Shown piece by piece: positions 42,759 to 52,404 of a DNA stretch of 64,000 bases. Made by a program: the position numbers and the translations under genes. Position 1 is the stretch's first letter. Each line of letters opens with the position of its first letter. Source of the stretch: Cavenderia fasciculata (taxonomy: Eukaryota > Evosea > Eumycetozoa > Acytosteliales > Cavenderiaceae). Under the pieces are notes generated by a model. The model saw only the letters and a program-made list of their open reading frames with translations, had not been told where the DNA came from and did no database searches. The stretch is from assembly GCF_000203815.1 (NCBI RefSeq), contig NW_004457736.1, positions 1,550,001 through 1,614,000 on the forward strand, written 5' to 3'.

Positions 42759-45322
42759 TTAGAGAGTTTCTTCAACCAATTCATCAGGATTTGATGTCAT
42801 ATTAGTTGAGGGGGTTGAAGGAGTAGATGGAGTTGTTGTTTGAAGTGGAGAGGTAGTAGCAGAGGCTTGCTTCATTGATTGTGAAATTGCATTTTCAGTT
42901 CTCTTTCTAATCATTGCCTTGTTGATGGCATCTTTCATCTTTCTAAGATTATTGTTGATGATTTGTGATTGAATCTCTGATGCCAGTTGAGTGACACGTT
43001 CTTGAACAGTGGTGGTAGTGTCGACAAGTTTGAGACGCTCTTTGATGGACTGCATAGCAGGTGAGTTTTCGGGTAGTTTTAAGAGTTCACCGATATCAAG
43101 TACTGGTAGTGGCATGTGTTGGAGTGATTGGTTACGACGGAACCCAATTGAAAAGTATTCAAGACCGACTGTAGTGGTGAGGTTTTCATCCCAGTATAAT
43201 GTTTTGAGGGTGCGGTTGACTTGGATAGCACGTCCCAAGGTGATGGCGAGGTCGTCACCAGCGTGGTGACCGGCAATATCCAACTCCATGATGGTGTCGT
43301 TACGGAGGAGTGCTTGTGCCAATGGGATAATATCGGCACGGAGACGTCCGTTGTTTGAGCCGGCAAAGTGCAGTGTCTCAAGTGGACACAACGCAAATGA
43401 CGATGGTTGGATGAGTTGAACGAGTGCTTTGACGGCATTGGCAGCATGTGTGGTGTTGGAAGCCGATGGGATGGTACGGTTAACTACACGACCAGCCAAA
43501 GAGAGCGTGTTGGACAGTGTCTGCGAGAGAATGTCGGTCGATGGAGAGGTTGTGATGTTTCGGTTGATAAAGAGATGTTTGAGCTTGGGTAAAGTGGTTT
43601 GACAGAGCGTATCGACCAATTGAATAATACCCTCTTCTCCAAGATCGCAATCAGACAGATCCAAACGAACCAAGTTGGATGCAGCACTCAAAACTGGAAC
43701 GATGAATTGTGGTGGCAACATTGTCGATGAAAGATTAACGTCTGCAAGATTAGGAGCAATCAATTGAAGGAATGACGCAAGATCATTGGCATCTTGTTGT
43801 GTTGATGCGTCAATAACCTTGCTTCCACCCGATGACGATGACTTGGTTTGCACCAACTTGTTGGAGGAAAGGTCGAGTTTGGTAATCATTCTAGTTTCCT
43901 TTGATCTTTGAATCGAAGAGCTTGGACGAAGACTAGACCACTTTACATTACAATCGGCCATTTCAAATTGTTTGAGTGATTGTGCCTCTGCGAGGAATGG
44001 AACCAAATCGACACCGCTATCCTCCATCTTGTTGCCAGACACTGACAAGAATTTGATATTCTTTAAGATCCATTTGTTTTGACGCATGGTCTTGAATATC
44101 AACGAGAGACCAGTCTTTCCAATTTGACACTTTGAAATATTTAAATATTGAATCTCGTGTCCAATCGTTGCCAACCAATCATTACACAATGACTGTGCTC
44201 CACGATCCTCAATTGCATTATTTGATAAATCAATTGTATGTAAATAATTATTCATTGCCATTGTCATCCATGTTTCTGGTGTCATCCAACTCTCTCTTGC
44301 GTTTATATTTTGTAAAATTAACTAAACAAAAAATAATAAGTAAATTAAAATTATTTCTTTTTCTTTTTTTCTTTCTCTTACCTTTGTAATTTTATTATTT
44401 GTTTGTAAAATACCATTTAAACTTAAAATACCATCATTACTAATTTTACAACTTGGATTATTAAATATAATAATTGATTCAAACCATTTATTATATTTAA
44501 GTGCCTAAATTAAAAAATTAAATAAATAGTTTAGTTTACTTTAATTATTTTTCTATCTATCTATCTATATATTTATCTACATACTTCAATCATTGATTTA
44601 CCTTGAGCAGGGGAAGGAGGCTCAGGCCAATCAGAAAGATTTAAATCTTTAATATTATTTGCTTCGAAAAGGTTATCAATTTCCCAACAAATGTCATCAC
44701 GTGGTGGTACACCGTAATAGTCGGATACACAACGATAGGTACGTGAGAAGCCTCCACAAGGACCAATATCCTTTGGCAATTCACCACCTTGTTGCATACC
44801 TGGAAAGTTGATAGAGAACATCTTTTTGATGGCCATTGCCAACTCGTCAACCTTGGCAGCAACACTACCAAAGGTGACTACGTATTGTCTAAACTTGAGT
44901 GTAGCAACATCGCTAGCAGGTACATATTCGACGAGATCCAATAGATGACCATCACTAATCACCTTGCCACCGGTACTAGAGAATACATAGATACGATACA
45001 ATGTAACTACCAACAATTGTTCTTCCTCTTTTTGCTTTGAATTGATATCCCATAGTTTCTTTTTCTTTAAATCTGTAAATACTCCACTAAATAATACTGC
45101 ATTTTGTTTTAATCCTTTTGATAATAAATAATGTTCAATTGATTCTAATAATAGAAAGAAATAATAATAGAAAGAAAGAAAGAGAAAGAAAGAGGTACAA
45201 AGAAATTTGAATATGAGTAAATAGTTGTATCATATATATATCATTTGATTACTTTTTTCACTTGCACCAAATGAAGATCCATTAGATTGAGAGTAATCTA
45301 ATGATATATCGTTGCTACTCAT
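42759..45322 (-). CDS. CARMIL-like leucine-rich protein, short C terminus
   Basis: Exons 45322-45253, 45144-44585, 44504-44382 and 44321-42759 give 771 residues. The order follows CARMIL: a PH-like N-terminal domain (QNAVLFSGVFTDLKKKKLWD...TGGKVISDGHLLDLVEYVPA), the linker GPCGGFSRTYRCVSDYYGVP at about 151-170, then a leucine-rich repeat solenoid (LHTIDLSNNAIEDRGAQSL, MELDIAGHHAGDDLAITLG, RTLKTLYWDENLTTTVGL, HMPLPVLDI) and a helical dimerisation-like segment. It ends soon after in a Ser/Thr/Pro-rich tail. The long C-terminal region of classical CARMIL, with the capping-protein-binding and proline-rich motifs, is not there. It may regulate actin differently or act as a partial CARMIL. A second, full CARMIL elsewhere in the genome is possible. 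Confidence 0.85.
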
Positions 45323-45583
45323 TGTTTGTTTGTTTGTTTGTTTGTTGAACAAAGAATGAATGATGCAGACCCTCTTTTTCACCATGATGAGTCTCCCCTT
45401 TGTCACCACCTCCAAATTAATTTTTTTTAATTTTTTATTTATTATTTTTTTTTAAAGGTGAACAACAATAAGTATAAAAATACTATAACTTTTACAACCT
45501 TTTAAAATTTTTATATTATTTGTATTTAAATAATCTATATAGTATGTATAGAGTGAGGATACAACGGTATATTATTTATTTAT
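45323..45583. other. intergenic
   Basis: Short AT-rich space upstream of the CARMIL-like start. It contains long T runs (about 45421-45455) and the terminal region of the downstream family B copy. No gene is seen. Confidence 0.4.
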
Positions 45584-47054
45584 TTAATTATTTTTTTTGG
45601 GAGCAATATATTTATAGTTTAAATATTTTTTAATATTAATATGAATATTATTAGTATTTAAATATTCTATTTTATTTATTTGTATTGAGGATACTACGAG
45701 CGGCAACTTTGAATGAGTGATAAACCTTTTCAAACCACTATAAATAAATTTTTGTAGTGATTGGCTTTGAGACACTGCCTCCAAGATTTTATGAATCTTT
45801 TCCAGATCAAAAGCAACACATAATTCCAATTGTTGGAGTGATGATTTTGATCTTGTTGAAATGATTTGGACTAATAGACTCGTTATCAAGGTACTTTGGT
45901 CGGGGCTCCCCAAATGATGAATTTTTAAAGACTTTAAACCAACAAGAGGAATGATCATCGACTCTATGATTCGATATGATAGTTGGTCGAGTGAAACTAT
46001 TATCGATAAAGATGTAACAGTTGATGGCAACTCTATGGGGCCAGTTAACTGTTCATTGTCTTGTTGAAGAACTAGTTGAAGTGATTGTAACCTTGTCTTT
46101 GAAAGATATGGCAGAGTGATTTGGTTGACTTGAATTGGGTAGTATAAATGAGTAATAGTTGGACTTTTTTCCATAAACTCTACAAACTCTTGGTCGTTGC
46201 GTGTTGTTGTGGGGTTATTAGATATAGTCAGCACCTGAATCGAGTTGGGTGTTGGTATCTTGTTAAATGGAAAGGGGTGATCGAGTGGTTGTCTAAAATG
46301 TTGGTACAGTACTAGAGAAGTGACGTTTGGTGGAATCACGGGAAATTCTTGAATACTACATGCTTTCAATGTTGTAAGACCACTACACCAACTACCTAAA
46401 TTGTTTAGATCCACTTCAAAAGAAATAACTCTTTCAATCCTGTTCAATACATCCATTGGTAAAAGAAAAGATTGGTATGGCCCGTTTGGGATAAAGTAGA
46501 CACCTTGCGACTCTTCAATGTACTTGAAATTAAAGCCATAGTATGATGGAAACACCAATTCCTTTAGATTTGGAAGGTTCCTCACTATCTTGTCTATAAT
46601 ACCAAGACCCAATGCATCACCAGTGAGATCTAAAGTATGCACATCTCTTAACAACAAGTCTACTCGATTTCTGTTTTCTTTATCAAGTAGAAACGTTGAA
46701 TTTCTCTCCAATCTTCTGGACATTGTCTTTTTGATAACCTTGACAAATGACTTTAACAGTACCGTAGAGACACAGTGGATTAGAAGTATGTTGAATATAA
46801 TCTTCAAAGCACTGAACTGATGGGTTTATTGTAAGAGGAAGATGAGCTTCCTCTACAAATCTTTTAACCAAAGCCCTCCATGCCTTTGATACACTAGCTA
46901 AATTAAATACATCTTTAATATATAATATATTTTGTTTATAGTGTTCTCTATGTGTACATAATAGATTGATGATTCCGAGTTGAATAATATATGGCACAAC
47001 AACAACTGTTGTAGTAGCTCCTTTTTTTGTAATTCTTTTTAAAAATTGAAACAT
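45584..47054 (-). pseudogene. F-box-like family B, copy 1 (frameshifted)
   Basis: The N-terminal frame from the ATG at 47054 reads MFQFLKRITKKG...VPYIIQLGIINLLCTHREHY, VFNLASVSKAWRALVKRF and YIQHTSNPLCLYGTVK. It then runs out of frame at about 46690-46730, while the continuing protein (RRLERNSTFLLDKENRNRVD, LLLRDVHTLDLTG, leucine-rich strands, IEYLNTNN, YKYIAPKKNN) is in another frame to the stop at 45584. Comparison with copy 3 places a net one-base shift in this interval. The first 50 or so residues fit an F-box-like layout (VP...II..L, SVSKAWR). It is either a young pseudogene or a sequencing error; there is no splice pair that restores the frame. Confidence 0.7.
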
Positions 47055-47106
47055 CTTGTTATTTACTTCATCATTACATTGAAAAAAATATTTCAAAATT
47101 CTTTAT

Positions 47107-47921
47107 TTATTTAAACTTTTTAAACTTTTTAATATTGATATAAATATTATTTGTATTTAAAAATTCTACTTTATCTGTATTTGGTAACATTGAGGATACT
47201 AATGGTAGCTTTGCATGGATTAGCTTTTTGACACGACCATACACAAATTTTTGTAGGGATTGACTTTGAGACACTGCTTCCAAGATCGGATCAATCTTTT
47301 CAAAACCATGATATCCATGTAATTCCAATTGTTTGAGTGATGATTGTGATCTTGTTGAAATGATTTGGACAAAAAGACTAGTAAACAAGGTAATTTGGAA
47401 TGGGTTGACCCGGTGATGGTTCCGTATGCTTCTCCAGTACAAGAGAAGAGAGGGTTGGTGGAATCACGGGAACCCCAAGAGTACAGAATGCATTCAATGT
47501 CGTAAGACCACTAAAACGACTACTTAAAGTACTTATATCAGAGTCAAATGAAGATATTCTTTCAATCCTTTCCAATGAATCGGTTGGTAAAAGTATAGTT
47601 TGGTTTGGTCTGGAAAACCTTGATAACCAATGATAGTTTTAACGGTACCGTAGAGACCCAGTGGATTAGAAGTATGTTGAATATAATCTTGAAAGCAATG
47701 AAACAATGGGTTTAATGTAAGAGGACGATGAGATTCCTCTACGAATCTTTTAACCAAATCTCTCCATGACTTTGATACACTACCAATATTAAATACATCT
47801 TTAATATTTAATTGATATTGTTTGTAGTGTTTTCTATGTGTACATAATAGATTGATGATTGGAAATTGTACTATATATGGTACAGTTGTTCCAATATTCT
47901 TTTTTTTAAAAGTTGAAACAT
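47107..47921 (-). pseudogene. F-box-like family B, copy 2 (decayed)
   Basis: The start region from 47921 (MFQLLKKR) loses frame in an A8 run. It then reads VPYIVQFPIINLLCTHRKHY, NIGSVSKSWRDLVKRFVEES and YIQHTSNPLGLYGTVK in one frame, RIERISSFDSDISTLSSRFS in a second, and QLELHGYHGFEK, AVSQSQSLQKFVYG and KVEFLNTNNIYINIKKFKKF in a third. Against copy 3, two internal segments are missing, one of them about 130 residues of leucine-rich region. With several shifts and deletions this copy is clearly non-functional. Confidence 0.75.
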
Positions 47922-48086
47922 TATTTAATTTAATTTTAATAACAACAAGATAACAAACTTGTGAAAAATCATTAATCTATAATATAATTTAAAATGATCA
48001 GTTGTATTAAATATTCAAGTCTTTTTGCAAAACCCCTCATTTAAATGATGTTCAACAATATTCATAATATTTTTTTGTTTTAATAT

Positions 48087-49532
48087 TTATTTATTTTTAG
48101 GAGCAATATATTTATAATTTAAATACTTTTCAATATCCAAATAGATATTATTTGTATTTAAATATTCTATTCTATCAGAGAATATTGTAGATACTAATGG
48201 TAACTTTGAATGGGTTGTCTTTTTGGGACGGCTTGACACTAATTTTTGTAATGATTGACTTTGAGACATTGCCTCTAAAAGGATATCGTCCACCGCGAAT
48301 CCATATGGATCACGTAATTCCAATTGTTGAAGTGATTTTAATTTTGAAATGATTGGTATTAAATGGCTTGACAACAATGCACTTGAATAAGTTTTACCTG
48401 TGATTTTGAGTGACTTTAAACCATTAGCCACTAAACAGTCCAATTTTCTATATGATATTTGACCAATGTTAATAAAAATATCAATCGATAGAGATTCGAC
48501 TGTTGATGGTAACTCTATGTGACCAATCAATTCAGTGTTATCAATATCTATTCGAATTGATTGTAACTTTGTCTTTGCAAGATATGGTAGAGTGGCTTGG
48601 TTGACTGGAATTGGGTAGTCTGCATGTTGGAGGGTACTATTATTTTTTTCGATAAACTCTAAAAACTCTTGGTAATTGTCTGCTACGAGGCTATTGGATA
48701 GTGACAGTACCCGAATAGAGTTGAGTGTCGGTATCTTTCGGAAAGGAACTGAATAGTTATAGTCTGAGAAAAATCCGAGAGAAGTGATGGTTGGTGGAAG
48801 AAATTCCAAGACAGTAGGACTGCAATCCAATGTTGTTAGACCACTAAACCAATTCGGTTGGAAATTGTGTCGACCAGAGCTCTTTAACAAAGTTACTCTT
48901 TCTATCCTTTTCAATACATCGATTGGTAAAAGTATTGGTGATCTCGGCGATTCACCTCTTGGCTCTTCTACCGGTTCAAAGTGAATACCTTCTTCTTTAA
49001 TGTACTTTGGTTGATAATGGTTTGCCGAAACAAACAATTCCTTTAGATTTGGAAGGGTCATCTGATTTATCACATTGGTCATAATGATTGATATTGATGT
49101 GGTAGGTCTACTCGTTAGATCTATCATGTACACATCTCTTAGCAACAAGCCTAACCGATGTTTGTTGCCTTTATCGAGTACAAACAATTCATTTCTCTCT
49201 GCAATCGTGTTGTCAGATGTATGACTGTAACCTTGGTGACCAATGATTTTAACAGTACTATAGAGACACAGCGGATTCGAAATATGTTGAATATAATCTT
49301 CAAAGTATTGAAATGCTGGGTCTATTCTAAGAGGACGATGAGCTTCCTCTACAAATCTTTTGACCAAAGCCCTCCATGCCTTTGATACACTACCAATATT
49401 AAATACATCTCTAATATATAATATATTTTGTTTATAGTGTTCTCTATGTGTACATAATAAATAGATAACTTGAAATTGTAAAATATATGGTACAACAACA
49501 ACTACTTCTCCTTTTCCTTTTTGTTTGAACAT
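48087..49532 (-). CDS. F-box-like family B, copy 3 (intact)
   Basis: Single exon, 481 residues from the ATG at 49532, chosen because the relatives also start MF(K/Q); an in-frame ATG at 49565 would add 11 residues. The N terminus (VPYILQFQVIYLLCTHREHY, VFNIGSVSKAWRALVKRFVE) looks F-box-like, and the remainder is leucine-rich repeats of the F-box/LRR sort (LPSTVESLSIDIF, GLKSLKITGKTY, KSLQQLELRDPYG, SQSQSLQKLVSSRPKK), ending IEYLNTNNIYLDIEKYLNYK then YIAPKNK. It differs in sequence from the array at 14-30 kb, so the two families arose separately or diverged long ago. It is the only member of its trio with an unbroken frame. Confidence 0.75.
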   Translation of the reverse strand: MFKQKGKGEVVVVVPYILQFQVIYLLCTHREHYKQNILYIRDVFNIGSVSKAWRALVKRFVEEAHRPLRIDPAFQYFEDYIQHISNPLCLYSTVKIIGHQGYSHTSDNTIAERNELFVLDKGNKHRLGLLLRDVYMIDLTSRPTTSISIIMTNVINQMTLPNLKELFVSANHYQPKYIKEEGIHFEPVEEPRGESPRSPILLPIDVLKRIERVTLLKSSGRHNFQPNWFSGLTTLDCSPTVLEFLPPTITSLGFFSDYNYSVPFRKIPTLNSIRVLSLSNSLVADNYQEFLEFIEKNNSTLQHADYPIPVNQATLPYLAKTKLQSIRIDIDNTELIGHIELPSTVESLSIDIFINIGQISYRKLDCLVANGLKSLKITGKTYSSALLSSHLIPIISKLKSLQQLELRDPYGFAVDDILLEAMSQSQSLQKLVSSRPKKTTHSKLPLVSTIFSDRIEYLNTNNIYLDIEKYLNYKYIAPKNK

Positions 49533-49745
49533 GATAATAATCCGCAGAAGTTCACACCCTTTCAACTAATATTAGCTACTAAATAAAAATAATAAAAATT
49601 AATTTAAATTGCATTTGAGAATAAGTTTAGATAACAAAGTGAGACAAAGAAACAAGTCATAATCTGATGAAGAACAACCCAAGGATGATTAATTATTTTG
49701 TTGATGTATAGTATATTTATTATATAGTTTATATTATAATACATT

Positions 49746-50801
49746 ATGGATACACAATTATTTAGACAAGTATTTAATAATAGATATCTATTCAGATTAA
49801 TAGTGTCAGAGGTTCAGAAAGGTGGACTTGAAAAGGATGACAAACCATTCATGTACTCTGCCTACTTGTACAATTATCGCAAACGATATGTATACCTCAA
49901 ACACGATGAAATCAAGGATATCGGGAGAATGCTTGCAAATAATGGTCTTACCGGACTACTCCGGTACCAATTAAAACGAGCGCTACAAGAACAACAAGAA
50001 CACATACGCAAATATGGAGGAGATATTGCTCAACCAAAAAGACTCACCTTTAAACCAAATGATCTATTTTACATTCAATTGTTTAAACTAGATGATGAAC
50101 AGTTTCAAAACTCTATCATTGACTATGTAGGCTTGGATAAGATATTCAGTCAAGATACATCATTTCCAATATTAGTTGCAGTATTACCAGAAACTCATAA
50201 TATTGCAAAAAGATATATAAATTATCTATCATCACTTCCTCCTCCTCCTCGATCGTCACGTAACACCATTAATACTAAATGTGTTCATAGTATTGGACCA
50301 CAAGAAGAAAATTTGACAGATCCTAAATTTAGTAGATTTCAAAGTAAGATATCTTCTATTATTAGAGATGCTGCTAGATTTAATCATTTCGATATCATTT
50401 TTGGATTGTTGGATCGATACATTAAATATTTCCGATTGGATGAAAATATGTCTCATGCATGCTTGGAATACATTGTCAGAGGTGGTGGCAAGCCCGATCT
50501 GATTGACAAGTGGATAACAGACACTAATCGTCCTTTATCCAATTTTGAAAGAGTGTATATGCTTAAAATGACTGCTCACATTGGAGCAATTGAAGCGGCA
50601 ACCTACTTTTTAGATAAATGTCCAACCACCTCTCTACCACAACACTATATCGACCTCTTTACAGCAACCTTGATAGAATCAATGAAATCTCTTCAATCAG
50701 ATTATCAAATGTACATTTTAGATTATATCTTTAAAAATCATCCATCTATATTACCAACCATTACAACTATTCCTGGTTTATTTAGTCATTCAAATGAATA
50801 G
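49746..50801 (+). CDS. dictyostelid multigene-family protein, ankyrin-like
   Basis: Single exon, 351 residues, ending in TAG. The N-terminal signature MDTQLFRQVFNNRYLFRLIV is typical of a large dictyostelid family whose members begin M-(D)-x-x-(L/I)-F-x-x-V-F-N-N and continue with a helical repeat region. Later helices (AARFNHFDIIFGLLDRYIKY, ACLEYIVRGGGKPDLID, AHIGAIEAATYFLDKCP) have the spacing of degenerate ankyrin units. There is no signal peptide or membrane segment. Function of the family is unknown. The start is supported by the conserved N-terminal motif. Confidence 0.8.
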   Translation: MDTQLFRQVFNNRYLFRLIVSEVQKGGLEKDDKPFMYSAYLYNYRKRYVYLKHDEIKDIGRMLANNGLTGLLRYQLKRALQEQQEHIRKYGGDIAQPKRLTFKPNDLFYIQLFKLDDEQFQNSIIDYVGLDKIFSQDTSFPILVAVLPETHNIAKRYINYLSSLPPPPRSSRNTINTKCVHSIGPQEENLTDPKFSRFQSKISSIIRDAARFNHFDIIFGLLDRYIKYFRLDENMSHACLEYIVRGGGKPDLIDKWITDTNRPLSNFERVYMLKMTAHIGAIEAATYFLDKCPTTSLPQHYIDLFTATLIESMKSLQSDYQMYILDYIFKNHPSILPTITTIPGLFSHSNE

Positions 50802-50987
50802 ATTTGAAAATTTAATAGTTGATTTGTAACAATAAAAAAATTATTTATTATTTAATTAATTGTGTAAAAAAAAAGAAAAGATACTATTATTATTATTATT
50901 ATTATTAATATTATTATTTTTAAATCAATAATTATTCATTATTATTATTAATTAATATTATTAATTTTGCCTATAATTGATTGATTT

Positions 50988-51985
50988 TTAGGAATTCTTT
51001 TTGTTTCTAAATTCGGAATAATGTTGTGATGCAGCATTTGCAACACCATCTACATTGTTTCTGACATTGTTGACCGATCCTGAAGCAGCAGCGGCAGCAG
51101 CAGCAGCTGGATTGTTGATACCACCAGCTTGTGGTTTATTAACAAGTTGATTTGAAACTTGTTTGATGAGATCGTTGACAATAGCAACCAACTTTTCAAC
51201 ATATGGTGCAATATTGCTAACAATCAATGTATGATGTTGATTATAAATGAATCCTGGTAAAAGAATAATAGAATATACTATAGTAAAAATAAAAAGACAT
51301 TGATTAAAATATTAAATCATTTGATTTGATTTGAAAGGATATGAATGTACATACAAGCAATGATGAATAAAGTAAATCCAGAAAACAAAGTTCCAACAAA
51401 TGCCAAAATCATACAAACAATACCAGTTTGAATTAAAAACTATAATAAGTATCATCAAAAGATATTATTAATAACGATTTGATTCTTTGATAATTTATAT
51501 ATATAGGTTATATAACATACTTGAACTGGTGAAAGTTTCTTGAAAGTTCTCAAGTCATTGAAGTGTTCGGTAATACTGAATTTAATATCGGAAAGTACTC
51601 TAATAGCTTCAAGGTATGGTTCATGTGATGTTGAACGTGGCTACACATATATGAAGAATGATTCATTAGTATTCGATATATCATAACTATTATTACTACT
51701 ATTACATACGAATAACTTTGTCAATACATTGAATTGATAACTTTGAGAAAGAATGTTAAACAATAAACAGATAGGTATAATGATAAAGACGGCAGTGACG
51801 ACAGAGATTGAAGTATCTTTGAAATAGTATATCAATGCAGTGATTGCCAACAACAGTACACCAAATTCGATTGGACGTGTCCACAATAACAATGCTCTTG
51901 TGTATTTAATAGGTTCTTCATAATCCTTTAAACTCTCTTCTAATTGTTTACGAGCAATTGCCCTCTTTTGAAGATTGGTCATCAT
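50988..51985 (-). CDS. ARL6IP1-like ER-shaping membrane protein
   Basis: Four exons (51985-51710, 51640-51521, 51439-51355, 51277-50988) give 256 residues. Two hydrophobic hairpins (ALLLWTRPIEFGVLLLAITA with SVVTAVFIIIPICLLFNIL; then FLIQTGIVCMILAFVGTLFS with FIIALYSIILLPGF) flank a polar loop, the reticulon-like arrangement of ARL6IP1, and TLFIIALYSIILLPGFIYNQ matches its last hairpin. The exon 4 acceptor was set at 51278-51279; the alternative nearer AG would create a stop. After the second hairpin come an amphipathic helix and an Ala-rich tail with a run of Ala. Such proteins curve ER tubules. Confidence is moderate as the family is defined more by hydropathy than by residues. Confidence 0.72.
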
Positions 51986-52404
51986 CTTTTTATATTATAT
52001 ATTACTAAATACTACTATCTATCTATCTATCTTTCTTCTTTCTATTCACTGCAATGTTGTTTACAAAGAACCTACAAACTAATAATGCTAATTGTATTGC
52101 TTACTATTCCCACTTCATGAATCATTCTTTTTCAAGCAGCAAGCATGCATCATCATCATCACCAACCTCACATTTTTCCTTTTTAGTGTCAGAGAAATTG
52201 GAGGGAACCCAAAAGAAGAAATTAGAATTTTGAGATAAGATAATAAATAGTCAAAGTTTAATAATTCAATAGTTTAGTTTAGTTTAGTTTAGTTTTGAAA
52301 TTGTTGTTCAATCGATTTGTGTATCAAATAATAATTTATTATATTATTATTACTTTAAAGTTAATTTTACTGTAAATATTATTAATATATTATTTGTTAT
52401 AATA
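51986..52404. other. intergenic
   Basis: Upstream of the ARL6IP1-like start and downstream of the CLC stop. It is AT-rich with a short (TTTAG)n run at about 52272-52292. No gene or RNA recognised. Confidence 0.4.
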
